A DNA stretch of 23,180 nucleotides, taken from the IMG/VR virus record IMGVR_UViG_3300031243_000013, positions 1 through 23,180 of that record; one strand, 5' to 3'. The DNA is from a virus. Positions 13,204 through 19,944 of the stretch are shown piece by piece; position 1 is the first letter of the stretch; every line of letters starts with the position of its first letter. The notes beneath the pieces are model-generated. The model did no database searches and had not been told where the DNA came from. It was given only the letters and a program-made list of their open reading frames with translations. Position numbers and translations under genes: made by a program.

Positions 13204-13408
13204 TGTGTAGTCCTTCTTCTAGTTTGTCTATAAGTCTGATCTCAGACGCTTTCATGTTGTATAGGATTTTCCTTTTATCAAAAGCGCGCCTAGCCCCACC
13301 AGCATCAGCCAACCCGCTGCGGGAAGAGGAACAGGCGCGGGCAGCATGCGCGTCAATCTCAGGGCTTATTTGGGCGGCGTACAGCTTGGCCGTCTCGGTG
13401 ATGTTCAT
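13133..13408 (-). CDS. Hypothetical protein, apparently chimeric
   Basis: A 91-residue ORF. Residues 1-43 (MNITETAKLYAAQISPEIDA, then ARACSSSRSGLADAGGARRA) are encoded by GC-rich DNA. From residue 44 the code turns AT-rich (DKRKILYNMKASEIRLIDKL). The switch near 13280 coincides with the edge of the GC-rich accessory block, so the ORF looks like a join between an imported gene start and a native gene that may once have begun at MKASEIR. AGGAAG precedes the ATG. The C-terminal end overlaps the 62-residue gene. No family is recognised; the true product length is uncertain. Confidence 0.45.
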   Translation of the reverse strand: MNITETAKLYAAQISPEIDAHAARACSSSRSGLADAGGARRAFDKRKILYNMKASEIRLIDKLEEGLHNGNSTSYEQNRCTYAQDSGFRRQ

Positions 13409-13453
13409 TTCTCTTTCTTCCTGTGGTAATGGGGGCGCTTGGCCCCGTTGAGT

Positions 13454-14125
13454 TTACTGTCGCTCGGCAGCGATTGCATTCAGAGCGGTGACAATTGCCA
13501 TGCTTTCACGATGTTTGTGGTGCTTAGGGTGGCCCCAATGGGCTTTCGCCTCGTCAGGCGTAAAGTCGCGGCACCCAGCGACAATCGATCCGTCCGATTG
13601 CAAGGTGAACATGTACCCATCTGATCGGGTTATGCTTGTAGGCGTAGACGTGTACACCCCGCGCTTGACCAGCGCATTGCCGGAGACCCGCGCATCGCCG
13701 TAGACAAGCGCATTGCCGTAGACCCGCGCACTGCCGGAGACCCACGCATCGCCGCGGACCCGCGCATCGCCGGAGACCAGCGCATTGCCGTAGACCAGCG
13801 CATCGCCGCGGACCCGCGCATTGCCGGAGACCCGCGCATCGCCGTAGACAAGCACATTGCCGTAGACCCGCGCACTGCCGGAGACCCACGCATCGCCGTA
13901 GACCCGCGCATTGCCGTAGACCAGCGCATTGTCGTGTACCAGCGCATCGCCGGAGACCAGCGCATTGCCGTAGACCAGCGCATTGCCGTAGACCAGCGCA
14001 TCTTCTCCAATGTACGCGCTATTATGTACGTTAGCCGTATCAGCCACCCACCCGTTGCCTTTAATATGCCTGTGCGCAGGAACGGGGCCGTTGCCGTCTC
14101 CGAAATTGTGAGTTTGCTCTTTCAT
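13454..14125 (-). CDS. Hexapeptide-repeat (left-handed beta-helix) phage protein
   Basis: A 223-residue protein. Residues about 31-155 are some 20 imperfect hexapeptides of the form [VL]-Y/S-G-[ND]-A-[RLW] (ALVYGNARVYGDAWVSGSAR), the sequence signature of a left-handed parallel beta-helix. Residues 157-195 (SITRSDGYMFTLQSDGSIVA, then GCRDFTPDEAKAHWG) form a C-terminal domain that accompanies such repeats in other phage proteins I recall. The helix lacks the catalytic loop and His expected of acyltransferases, so a structural or binding role is more likely. AAGGAG precedes the start, which overlaps a 25-residue gene by ATGA. The very GC-rich DNA points to acquisition. Confidence 0.75.
   Translation of the reverse strand: MKEQTHNFGDGNGPVPAHRHIKGNGWVADTANVHNSAYIGEDALVYGNALVYGNALVSGDALVHDNALVYGNARVYGDAWVSGSARVYGNVLVYGDARVSGNARVRGDALVYGNALVSGDARVRGDAWVSGSARVYGNALVYGDARVSGNALVKRGVYTSTPTSITRSDGYMFTLQSDGSIVAGCRDFTPDEAKAHWGHPKHHKHRESMAIVTALNAIAAERQ
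13660..14035 (-). repeat. Array of 18-bp in-frame coding repeats
   Basis: About 20 consecutive 18-bp units, each encoding one hexapeptide of the beta-helix protein. The units are near identical (GGCGATGCGCTGGTC-like) and adjacent without spacers. Such DNA can gain or lose coils by slippage without breaking the frame. Confidence 0.85.
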
Positions 14126-14199
14126 CTGTCTGTCTCCTTGTGTTGATCGTCGCGCTGGCGGTCCATAATCAGGAACAGGCGCGTGGCGAAGTCGGACAT
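14122..14199 (-). CDS. 25-residue micro-protein coupled to the hexapeptide gene
   Basis: Encodes MSDFATRLFLIMDRQRDDQH to a KETDR end. GGAGAGAGACC immediately before the ATG is a strong ribosome site of the same form used by terS, and the stop overlaps the next ATG by four bases (AGATGA). It is amphipathic and charged, with no membrane helix. It may be a true micro-protein or a leader whose translation couples to the beta-helix gene. Confidence 0.55.
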   Translation of the reverse strand: MSDFATRLFLIMDRQRDDQHKETDR

Positions 14200-14232
14200 G
14201 GTCTCTCTCCGTTGTTATTTAAATGGACTTAG

Positions 14233-14613
14233 TTATTTCAGCCAAGGCTTGCCGCCGCTAAGGTCGGCACAGTTAACAAATATGCCCGTAAAATACGTCT
14301 CAGACCCGCTAGAAACGTCAATGGTAGGGAATGCGTTTTTCTCCGCCCACTCCTTTCCTTCATCCGTTTCCAAGAACGCGGCCTTCAGTTTGGCTTCCTC
14401 CGCTGCGCGCTTCTCTTCTTCTGCACGGTATTTTTCATCGGCGTCAATGGTGTCTTGGTGCATTGCGATATAAACGCCGCGGTCGTCCTCGTCCTCAGTA
14501 TCGTAAAGGAATGTGCCTGTTTTGTGGGTAACTCGGAGCGATCCGCGAATGTCTATCGTCAGACCTGCATCCTCAAAAAGGCGGACGACATCTGCTTGTG
14601 TTAGGTTTTTCAT
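14233..14613 (-). CDS. Charged hypothetical protein (MKNLTQADV family copy)
   Basis: A 126-residue protein starting MKNLTQADVVRLFEDAGLTI. AAGGA nine bases upstream supports ATG 14613 over the longer frame from 14685. The first 65 residues look like a small alpha/beta domain (RVTHKTGTFLYDTEDEDDRG). A long charged helix follows (DEKYRAEEEKRAAEEAKLKA), then FLETDEGKEWAEKNA. The first 27 coding bases are repeated exactly at the start of a broken gene at 15199, so this is probably the surviving version of a gene that once followed 15196 directly. Function unknown. Confidence 0.65.
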   Translation of the reverse strand: MKNLTQADVVRLFEDAGLTIDIRGSLRVTHKTGTFLYDTEDEDDRGVYIAMHQDTIDADEKYRAEEEKRAAEEAKLKAAFLETDEGKEWAEKNAFPTIDVSSGSETYFTGIFVNCADLSGGKPWLK

Positions 14614-14615
14614 TT
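14586..14615 (-). repeat. 30-bp perfect direct repeat, copy 1
   Basis: Thirty bases identical to 15172-15201, covering AAATG and the first nine codons of MKNLTQADV. The interval of 586 bases contains the VRR-NUC remnant and a 61-residue gene, as expected if a module was inserted or the site was duplicated during recombination. Confidence 0.9.
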
Positions 14616-14668
14616 GGTTGGTTCCTTTGGTTGATGTGTGGTCCCCGGCGCGTGGCCGGGGGTGGGGG

Positions 14669-14854
14669 TCATGCGTCAATTTCAACGGCGGTCATGCCGG
14701 TGGTGTCGGGGCACTCGTCGCCGTCATCGTCAATGTATGGCGTGCCGTGAAGTGTGGCTGCAACTTCCATTGCATCTTGCTCGCTCGTGCCTTCAAACTC
14801 ACCCCAGAAGATGCCGTTTGCGTAAACGCTGTATTTCAAAATCTGCATGCTCAT
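14669..14854 (-). CDS. Small acidic phage protein
   Basis: A 61-residue protein from ATG 14854: MSMQILKYSVYANGIFWGEF, then EGTSEQDAMEVAATLHG and an acidic YIDDDGDECPD stretch. GGAGA about eight bases upstream decides this start over 14899. A Y-x-V-Y strand, a GIFWGEF-x-G turn and an A-x-x-x-A helix recur in small phage and prophage proteins of unknown function. It lies within the 586-base module between the two direct repeats and is GC-rich. Confidence 0.65.
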   Translation of the reverse strand: MSMQILKYSVYANGIFWGEFEGTSEQDAMEVAATLHGTPYIDDDGDECPDTTGMTAVEIDA

Positions 14855-14901
14855 CTTGGTCTCTCCAGTTGTGGGCGTCTGCCCGTTTCCTTGCACCACT
14901 A

Positions 14902-15177
14902 TTACCCGTTAATACCGCACGAGTCAAGCAGTAATTTTGCAAAATCGTCGGCTGTGCAACAAAACCCACCGACACCGCCGAAGCCCCGAACGGATTGCAG
15001 GAAAGCGGCCAGGCGCAGGCCGCGTTTGTCGCCGGGCGTCAGACGCCAGCCGGGCTTTTTGGTTTCGACCGCCGGGAACACGCCAAGCGTTTTGCCAACG
15101 TGTGACGGCTGCACCAACACGGGCAACAGCCCGATCAGATCGGACGACTTCCAGCGCGCATTCAAGGCGGGCGACAT
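14902..15177 (-). pseudogene. Truncated VRR-NUC nuclease remnant
   Basis: The 91-codon frame reads LNARWKSSDLIGLLPVLVQP, then VGKTLGVFPAVETKKPGW and SVRGFGGVGGFCCTADDFAK. This is the C-terminal two thirds of a phage VRR-NUC endonuclease: SDLIG (Asp13), the E-x-K metal site (Glu38, Lys40) and the GG-x-x-G end. The N-terminal third of the domain is missing and the usual Gln after the Thr-Pro turn is replaced. The frame opens in DNA that belongs to MKNLTQADV in another frame, with no ribosome site. The start at 15199 instead reads into an unrelated frame. I read this as a broken import; whole VRR-NUC proteins act on branched DNA or recombination intermediates. Confidence 0.7.
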
Positions 15178-15201
15178 CTGCTTGTGTTAGGTTTTTCATT
15201 T
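15172..15201 (-). repeat. 30-bp perfect direct repeat, copy 2
   Basis: Second copy of the MKNLTQADV start region. Here the ATG (15199) overlaps the preceding stop by ATGA, the native arrangement. The frame it opens (to 14924) is a 91-codon Arg-rich sequence antagonistic to the VRR-NUC frame and is unlikely to be functional. Confidence 0.9.
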
Positions 15202-15555
15202 AGGTTTTCCTTTGCTATAATAGTATTCTTCTAGAGCATTTGCAATCTCACTAAAGGATTTACCTTTGTCATTCATTTCTGTAGCAATTCTTGATATTTT
15301 TGAGTCTTGGGTGAATTTCATTATGTGGTCATAGGTTATCTCGTGTCCTTCAAAAGTAAAACCACTTTTATTAAGACTCTCAACTTCCATAGGGCCGAGA
15401 TGAAACAAATCATTAAGTACACCAAGGCAGCAATAACCTGTCTTACCAAACTCTGAAACACCCATAAGTGTCCCTTGTATTTGCTGGTACTTACCACTGC
15501 GGAGTGCGGCCATCCATTGATTAAATTCCTTATCAGTTATTTTAGCAATTGTCAT
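15196..15555 (-). CDS. Conserved phage protein with ALRSGKY and YCCLGVL motifs
   Basis: A 119-residue protein. WMAALRSGKYQQ at 14-25, YCCLGVLNDL at 41-50, and MNDKGKSFSEIANALEE near the C-terminus match a protein widespread in tailed phages and prophages (W..ALRSG.Y.Q...L.....YCCLGVL..L ... LND.G.SF.EIA..I). Its biochemical role is not known. The paired cysteines in YCCLG are a fixed feature of the family. The ATG at 15555 lies within the preceding gene, and the stop overlaps the start of the duplicated MKNLTQADV segment. AT-rich, part of the native backbone. Confidence 0.75.
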   Translation of the reverse strand: MTIAKITDKEFNQWMAALRSGKYQQIQGTLMGVSEFGKTGYCCLGVLNDLFHLGPMEVESLNKSGFTFEGHEITYDHIMKFTQDSKISRIATEMNDKGKSFSEIANALEEYYYSKGKPK

Positions 15556-15733
15556 AGTTTTTCACCTTACTGTAATCCACCCTAGGGCAGAAATTGTATT
15601 TGATAGACCGGTACTTTGTATTGATAAGGCCGGGCGGTTTGGCCACGTAGTTTTGTCTCCTTTTCTCAAAAATTTCTTCATAGCCTTTAACAAATAGCCA
15701 AGATTTTTTGTTAGGTTTGTAAGATTCAATCAC
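15542..15733 (-). CDS. Small basic hypothetical protein, GTG start
   Basis: A 63-residue protein (MIESYKPNKKSWLFVKGYEE, then KRRQNYVAKPPGLINTKYRS). The GTG start at 15733 has AGAGGA eight bases upstream and overlaps the preceding gene. It is rich in Lys, Tyr and Asn, with no membrane segment. The family is not recognised. It overlaps the next gene by 14 bases and is part of a continuous coupled run from 16144 to 15196. Confidence 0.55.
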   Translation of the reverse strand: MIESYKPNKKSWLFVKGYEEIFEKRRQNYVAKPPGLINTKYRSIKYNFCPRVDYSKVKNYDNC

Positions 15734-15902
15734 AGTTGTTTCCTCTCGAAACTATCGCATACCACTTGTTATCTCTCGGAGACATATATGGTTTGCGGGT
15801 TATAGTATCGTAGCCTTGCGCAGGATACTTTCTCAGGTAGTTAGAAGACGCCACAAGGGCGTCCTCCTTTGTCTTAAATGGACCAAGATCCTCATACACC
15901 AT
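15726..15902 (-). CDS. Small single-domain hypothetical protein
   Basis: A 58-residue product: MVYEDLGPFKTKEDALVASS, then NYLRKYPAQGYDTITRKPYM and WYAIVSRGNNCD. The ATG overlaps the previous stop as TAATG, and the end overlaps the next GTG start by eight bases. An LGPF strand, a KTKEDAL helix and a WYAIVSRG strand give a small alpha/beta pattern like the 76-residue protein at 8675-8905. The function is unknown. Coupling and codon-like composition support it strongly despite its length. Confidence 0.65.
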   Translation of the reverse strand: MVYEDLGPFKTKEDALVASSNYLRKYPAQGYDTITRKPYMSPRDNKWYAIVSRGNNCD

Positions 15903-16144
15903 TACACAGCCACGCTTTGGGACTTCTGGTGATTCTTCTTGTTGTTAGCATGGACTTCATTGGGGGTTGCAGTAACCCAATTCCGCTTACCATGCCGATC
16001 AACTTCAGAACGAATGTTAGGCGATCGACGACGACCAGACTTAGCCGGAAGCCCGGCTTTCTGCCTAGCGTTAATTCCAAGAGCACTCTTGTGGCTGCTC
16101 TGACGTGCCTTTGCTTTACCAATTCCAGATTTTCCACCAGCCAT
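15902..16144 (-). CDS. Small highly basic protein
   Basis: An 80-residue protein (MAGGKSGIGKAKARQSSHKS, then AGLPAKSGRRRSPNIRSEVD and NNKKNHQKSQSVAV). It is very rich in Lys, Arg, Ser, Gly and Ala, with no hydrophobic core, so it is probably disordered and nucleic-acid binding. AAGGAG precedes the ATG. Another frame is open over the same DNA, but this one has the ribosome site and the TAATG coupling to the next gene. It could be a nucleoid-type or minor structural protein; position does not decide. Confidence 0.6.
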   Translation of the reverse strand: MAGGKSGIGKAKARQSSHKSALGINARQKAGLPAKSGRRRSPNIRSEVDRHGKRNWVTATPNEVHANNKKNHQKSQSVAV

Positions 16145-16168
16145 TGATTTTCTCCTTATCCTATGTGT

Positions 16169-16567
16169 TTAGATTACGTCCAGATCCACCCAGCTTGCTG
16201 TAAAGACCATGTTAGGGAGAGGACCTCCTTGATCTATGATAAGCTGCATGATGTCCTCTCGATTATGGCCAGCCAGACCACAACCAATTGGTGTGATAAC
16301 AAACAAGAGACCGGGGCGAGCCTCAGCATACTTGATAAACCTATAGACAAAGTTCTCAATTTTATCGAGAGACAAAGTCTGCATACTCCCGTCTTTAGTA
16401 GGGATAGCATAGCACCGGCCAGTACGGCCAGTCCCTACACCCCAAGCTGCTCCAAGGCCTTGATGTGCATAGTAAGCCGCCCCTGCACTGTGATAACCAG
16501 CGAGGTTAGAACCAAAAACAAAGCATAGGTTGCTCACAAGATCCCAGTTATAATTCATATAAGCCAT
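16169..16567 (-). CDS. A1S_2505-type, macro-domain-like phage protein
   Basis: A 132-residue protein. CFVFGSNLAGYHSAGAAYYA at 15-34, WGVGTGRTGRCYAIPTKD at 42-59, and FVITPIGCGLAGHNREDI at 89-106 match a phage-associated family annotated as A1S_2505, whose GSN-x-x-G-x-H-x-x-GAA and IGCGLAG loops resemble the ligand loops of macro domains that bind ADP-ribose. A role in handling ADP-ribose or related nucleotides during infection is inferred. AAAGG lies about ten bases before the ATG. It is followed by the small basic protein. The length matches the family. Confidence 0.75.
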   Translation of the reverse strand: MAYMNYNWDLVSNLCFVFGSNLAGYHSAGAAYYAHQGLGAAWGVGTGRTGRCYAIPTKDGSMQTLSLDKIENFVYRFIKYAEARPGLLFVITPIGCGLAGHNREDIMQLIIDQGGPLPNMVFTASWVDLDVI

Positions 16568-16570
16568 AAG

Positions 16571-16714
16571 TTAGTAACCTTTCATTTCTTCTTTTAACGC
16601 TTCGACAGCATGGATCATGTTAGCCTCTTGGCATTCTTTGATGCGCCTAAGACATTCTTCTTTGGTGAGTCGGCTACCACCCACCGGCTTAATCCTATCT
16701 AGATCAATCTTCAT
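16571..16714 (-). CDS. 47-residue hypothetical protein
   Basis: Product MKIDLDRIKPVGGSRLTKEE, then CLRRIKECQEANMIHAVEAL and KEEMKGY. It is mostly helical and charged. The start overlaps the zinc-ribbon-like gene's stop by ATGA (16711-16714), and the stop is three bases before the macro-like start. No family is recognised. It has the look of small phage proteins carrying an LTKEE-x-x-x-R helix start. Confidence 0.6.
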   Translation of the reverse strand: MKIDLDRIKPVGGSRLTKEECLRRIKECQEANMIHAVEALKEEMKGY

Positions 16715-16905
16715 AGTTTTGCCCTTGTTTTTCGTTGTTTTTTCTGCTCGTCCTTGACTAGGTTTTCAAGGTGAAAGTTACAGGAACAACAAAGATCTGT
16801 CCAATTTAAAGCCACCCAACCTGCCAGATCGCACCCTACCATAGGTCTCTCCATTTTAATATTACACCTATCACAAATGTAATACTCTTCTGTCTTTTTC
16901 ACCAT
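16711..16905 (-). CDS. Small zinc-ribbon-like protein
   Basis: A 64-residue protein. Cys11-x2-Cys14 (YICDRCNIKM) and Cys39/40-Cys42 (WTDLCCSCNFHLENL) form two knuckles about 25 residues apart, as in zinc ribbons that bind nucleic acid or protein. The C-terminus is basic (KDEQKKQRKTRAK). GAAGGA precedes the ATG. It couples to the 47-residue gene by ATGA. A regulatory role is possible but not shown. Confidence 0.65.
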   Translation of the reverse strand: MVKKTEEYYICDRCNIKMERPMVGCDLAGWVALNWTDLCCSCNFHLENLVKDEQKKQRKTRAKL

Positions 16906-16944
16906 TGTTATGGCTTCCTTCTGTTGATTTAGTATACAGTATAG

Positions 16945-17103
16945 TCAGTAGTAGTTGTCAAATGCAGCTTCTGCAGCCTCTTCTCTTGCTTCTCTGAGTT
17001 CTTGCTTGAGGTCTCTTATATACTCATTAAACTCTTCCTGAGTTATAAGGCCATCCTCAAGCTCTTGTTCAAGTTCTAGTTCGGCTTTATCACACCAGTG
17101 CAT
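16945..17103 (-). CDS. Small helical phage protein
   Basis: A 52-residue protein from ATG 17103: MHWCDKAELELEQELEDGLI, then TQEEFNEYIRDLKQELREAR and EEAAEAAFDNYY. AAGGA upstream supports the start. A GLIT-x-EE[FY]-x-x-x-[MI]RDL-x-x-[ED] helix followed by an EAA-x-x-A[FY] end recurs in short phage proteins across many tailed phages; no function is known. Its 5' end overlaps the previous gene by 28 bases. Confidence 0.65.
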   Translation of the reverse strand: MHWCDKAELELEQELEDGLITQEEFNEYIRDLKQELREAREEAAEAAFDNYY

Positions 17104-17321
17104 TGTTTTTTTTCCTTGCTTACTATAGTTGCAAAACCTTTTTGATCCCACGCGAGTTTTACCCCGCGTGAAATCAGTTCCTGTTTGTAGGAGTTAAACA
17201 TAGTGTTGTAATGTCTAGCAGCGCCAAGCGCATGTAAACTAAGATACGCATCAGAGTTTCTAGCGCTCCTATTCATCAGACTAAGAAGATCAAAGTTCGG
17301 CAAGTTGCTTTCGGATTTCAT
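17076..17321 (-). CDS. Hypothetical protein
   Basis: An 81-residue protein from ATG 17321: MKSESNLPNFDLLSLMNRSA, then RNSDAYLSLHALGAARHYNT and FNSYKQELISRGVKLAWDQK. GGAAGG about 11 bases upstream is a plausible ribosome site, and the frame overlaps the preceding gene by 32 bases. Internal ATGs lack sites. The central part is helical. An eight-base A tract near the 3' end lies at the ribosome site of the next gene. No family is recognised, and the start is less sure than most. Confidence 0.5.
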   Translation of the reverse strand: MKSESNLPNFDLLSLMNRSARNSDAYLSLHALGAARHYNTMFNSYKQELISRGVKLAWDQKGFATIVSKEKKQCTGVIKPN

Positions 17322-17691
17322 CTTCGGAAAGACCTTCCAGTTTGTTTTCTTGTTTCTTATCAAGGATCTCAAGAAGCTTCTGACGCTTTTCAGCTTTAGC
17401 GCGGGCATCTTGACGAGCAGCGTTTTCGTCTTGCTTATCAGCAATTACGTCTTTAACAAGCTCAAGCTGATCTTTCCAACGAGTCAACTGGGGGTTAGAC
17501 CCAGTATCAACGAAGGTCTCTTCTCCCGTTTCACGAATCTGACGAGAAAGATCAATTGCCACCTTATTAAGGCAAGCAGCACCTGTTTGAGAAGTCAGAG
17601 CCAACTTGAACAGATCCTCAACGGTCATCTGGCCCTTAGTGGAGTTGAAGCGCCAGTTTTCTTTTGCAGCACGTTTGTAGAGATTAGTCAT
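17290..17691 (-). CDS. Conserved phage coiled-coil protein
   Basis: A 133-residue protein. The opening MTNLYKRAAKENWRFNSTKG followed by QMTVEDLFKLALTS, and the closing run KRQKLLEILDKKQENKLEGL then SEDEIRKQLAEL, match a protein common in siphophages and other tailed phages (ATRQKLRF...G.LTVEDLW.L.L ... RQKLLE.I..K.......S.EEL...LA.L). It is highly helical with a likely coiled coil at 75-115. Its role is unknown. AAAGGA lies nine bases before the ATG. It follows the 730-residue gene after 13 bases. Confidence 0.75.
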   Translation of the reverse strand: MTNLYKRAAKENWRFNSTKGQMTVEDLFKLALTSQTGAACLNKVAIDLSRQIRETGEETFVDTGSNPQLTRWKDQLELVKDVIADKQDENAARQDARAKAEKRQKLLEILDKKQENKLEGLSEDEIRKQLAEL

Positions 17692-17704
17692 GGTTTTGAT
17701 TCCT

Positions 17705-19897
17705 TTATCCGAAGTTTACGTTGTAAGCGGTTTTCTTACCTTTGTTGTCTGTTACCAAAAGTTCGATTTCGGCTTTTTTGGTATGAGAAAATCCAACACC
17801 AGAAAGCTGGTCGGGATCAAGCTCGCACTTAGTCTTGTTTCCAAGTACTTCAAACACCTTACGGTGCTTATAAAGCGCTGGACTTAGAAACTCATTAAAG
17901 ATACCACGGGGTTCCTCATCAATCTCACACCCGTCGAGGATGAAAAAGGTGTGTTTATTACCAGCCTTATTATTACCCCAGTAGTTAGGTGAGTTCATGA
18001 TAGTACGAACCGTTGCTAGGTTGTTTGTATCTACTCCCCAAATATCTTTAGAAGACTGGGAAGAGCAAGGGATCTTGTGAGCGATAGAGAACACACCATT
18101 TTCTAGGGTTACCTCAGCAACAAGAACCCATTCTTTGTGACCAAGTTTTTTAGGATAGTCATATTCAAAGACCTGACCATCAAACTCAATCTCGGCTTTG
18201 AAGCCACCTTCTGTAGGAGAACGAAGTTTCCAGTTATGAATGGCACAACGATATATACCATCCGACATTTTACTACGAGACGGGTAAGTAATGTTCTCAA
18301 CTGGTACATTGCCACTTGGCGCAGCTGAAGTGTAATCTACGTCTTGAACTCCTCCTGTTTGCGAATGTTGACGTTTGTTCCAGCCTACTCGCTGTTCGTT
18401 GTTACCATACTTGTCACCAACTTCAAAAGCCCTCTTGCTATTTCCGGGGTGGAAAACATGAAGATCCATAAGGGAGGCATTACGCCGACCCTCGTGGTTC
18501 CAAGAGTGAGAGAACCGGAAGTCACCATTAACCGAACCCCCTCGTGCAGCAACTTCACGGCGGAGATCAGAATCAGTGATACCACCGTTGTAGGCCCAAC
18601 CAAAGTCATTGTTCCAGCTAAAGAGACCACCGGAGTCACCGTGTTTGGGAGCGGTAACTGTCATGAAGTTAGCCGTATGATCGTTACGAACCAAGGCTTC
18701 AATCTTATTGGCCTGAGGAACAACATGTTCAATGAAGTCCTCTGCTGGAATCGGCTTAGCGTTCTTGATGCTAAAGTCTGTCTTTTTAACTTCAGAAGAA
18801 AGCAAATCATTAATCACAGAACCACCGATCATCTGTTTACCAGTGTCCCGGTCAACAAACAAAACGTCGTTAACGTTCATATCTGAAGCACGAGCAAGCC
18901 TACGATCAACAGCGTGTTCCATGTTAAGCTCTTTAAGAGTTTTAACAGCATCATCAACCATACGTTGGGTGATCAAAGCTTTAGGACGCTTGTAGTTTTG
19001 AGGAGCAACTTTACTTTCAAAAGACTTTACCGCTGATTCAACCTCTTTACCCTTGGACAAGTCTGTAACAAGAGTACCAATTGAGGTATTTCGGAAGGAA
19101 GCGAGGCCGGGGTTTGTTGCTGCTACATGCCACAGGAAACTATCCTTTTGTGAAGAAACTAGCTTATTCTTAAAATCTTTTTTTGCCTTGAGCATGTCAT
19201 TAACTTTTTTCTTATGCTCTTGACCTCGGTAGAGACTGTTTTCGTCAATCAAATCCTTTACTGTTTCAAGAGCATCAATGGTGAATTCGTCCATTGATCG
19301 TTTAAAAACCCCATAAAGAGATTTGACTTTCCCCTGTGGATCCCCCGGAGACTTATGGTAATGGGCCTTGTCGATGCTAGCGTGAAAATGGTAGAAGGTT
19401 TCCACGTTACCATCCGGATCAAGGTTCTTGTTAGAGGGCACCGACACCTTCCATTCAGAGGATCGGAAGATAGATTTGATCGGCGTGGACTTTACAATAC
19501 TCCTCATTGCCTTCGCTATTCTGTTGTAAGGCTCTGGAAGGTTACTACAGTTATCCCATACAGTAGTTTTCTCAAAAGTCTTCGGATCAATGGATATGAC
19601 GCCGCCAACTCGACGAATAAATTGTTTATCATATGAACCATCGTGGAACGTACGTGTACGGAAGATGGGGTTTTCCTTCCCGGTAAACGCGTCGAGGTAA
19701 AAGTCAAAGAAATCTTTTTCTTCATACTTGTCTTTGATTGGTCCGAGGTCATAGGCTGGACGCCCGTAGTCGTTCTTGGCGTACACCTCTTTTTCACCAA
19801 AGTCCTGAAGTTCTAGGTCAACAACGAATAGTTCACCTTTAGACATTTTGTCGAAGCTCTTGTTTACTGTGTTAGCAAAAAGTTTGAAGTTTGTCAT
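17705..19897 (-). CDS. Large conserved hypothetical protein, two-part
   Basis: A 730-residue protein with no signal peptide or membrane segment. The N-terminal part has KGELFVVDLELQDFGEKEVY, HDGSYDKQFIRRVGGVIS, a middle segment YGVFKRSMDEFTIDALETVK, and VAPQNYKRPKALITQRMVDD. The C-terminal part (about 420-650) has LFSWNNDFGWAYNGGITDSD, FRFSHSWNHEGRRNASLMDL, DVDYTSAAPSGNVPVENITY and GFKAEIEFDGQVFEYDYPKK, a beta-sandwich-like block resembling DUF2135/YfaP-type domains. I recognise both halves as a conserved protein of phages and bacteria without assigned function. In relatives I recall a Cys cluster near residue 90; it is absent here. AAGGA precedes the ATG. It lies 99 bases after rIIB. Confidence 0.7.
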   Translation of the reverse strand: MTNFKLFANTVNKSFDKMSKGELFVVDLELQDFGEKEVYAKNDYGRPAYDLGPIKDKYEEKDFFDFYLDAFTGKENPIFRTRTFHDGSYDKQFIRRVGGVISIDPKTFEKTTVWDNCSNLPEPYNRIAKAMRSIVKSTPIKSIFRSSEWKVSVPSNKNLDPDGNVETFYHFHASIDKAHYHKSPGDPQGKVKSLYGVFKRSMDEFTIDALETVKDLIDENSLYRGQEHKKKVNDMLKAKKDFKNKLVSSQKDSFLWHVAATNPGLASFRNTSIGTLVTDLSKGKEVESAVKSFESKVAPQNYKRPKALITQRMVDDAVKTLKELNMEHAVDRRLARASDMNVNDVLFVDRDTGKQMIGGSVINDLLSSEVKKTDFSIKNAKPIPAEDFIEHVVPQANKIEALVRNDHTANFMTVTAPKHGDSGGLFSWNNDFGWAYNGGITDSDLRREVAARGGSVNGDFRFSHSWNHEGRRNASLMDLHVFHPGNSKRAFEVGDKYGNNEQRVGWNKRQHSQTGGVQDVDYTSAAPSGNVPVENITYPSRSKMSDGIYRCAIHNWKLRSPTEGGFKAEIEFDGQVFEYDYPKKLGHKEWVLVAEVTLENGVFSIAHKIPCSSQSSKDIWGVDTNNLATVRTIMNSPNYWGNNKAGNKHTFFILDGCEIDEEPRGIFNEFLSPALYKHRKVFEVLGNKTKCELDPDQLSGVGFSHTKKAEIELLVTDNKGKKTAYNVNFG

Positions 19898-19944
19898 TTG
19901 GTCTGGTCCTTTATAGGAGTTCAGTTTACAGGTTTGGTTTTGTA

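Noticed and set aside
13660-14035. Regular short repeats that could suggest a CRISPR array.
   Set aside because: Units are 18 bp, adjacent without spacers, and encode in-frame hexapeptides.
14924-15199. 91-codon ORF from the MKNLTQADV start as a real protein.
   Set aside because: After nine native codons it runs out of frame through VRR-NUC coding DNA and gives an Arg-rich sequence typical of a shadow frame.
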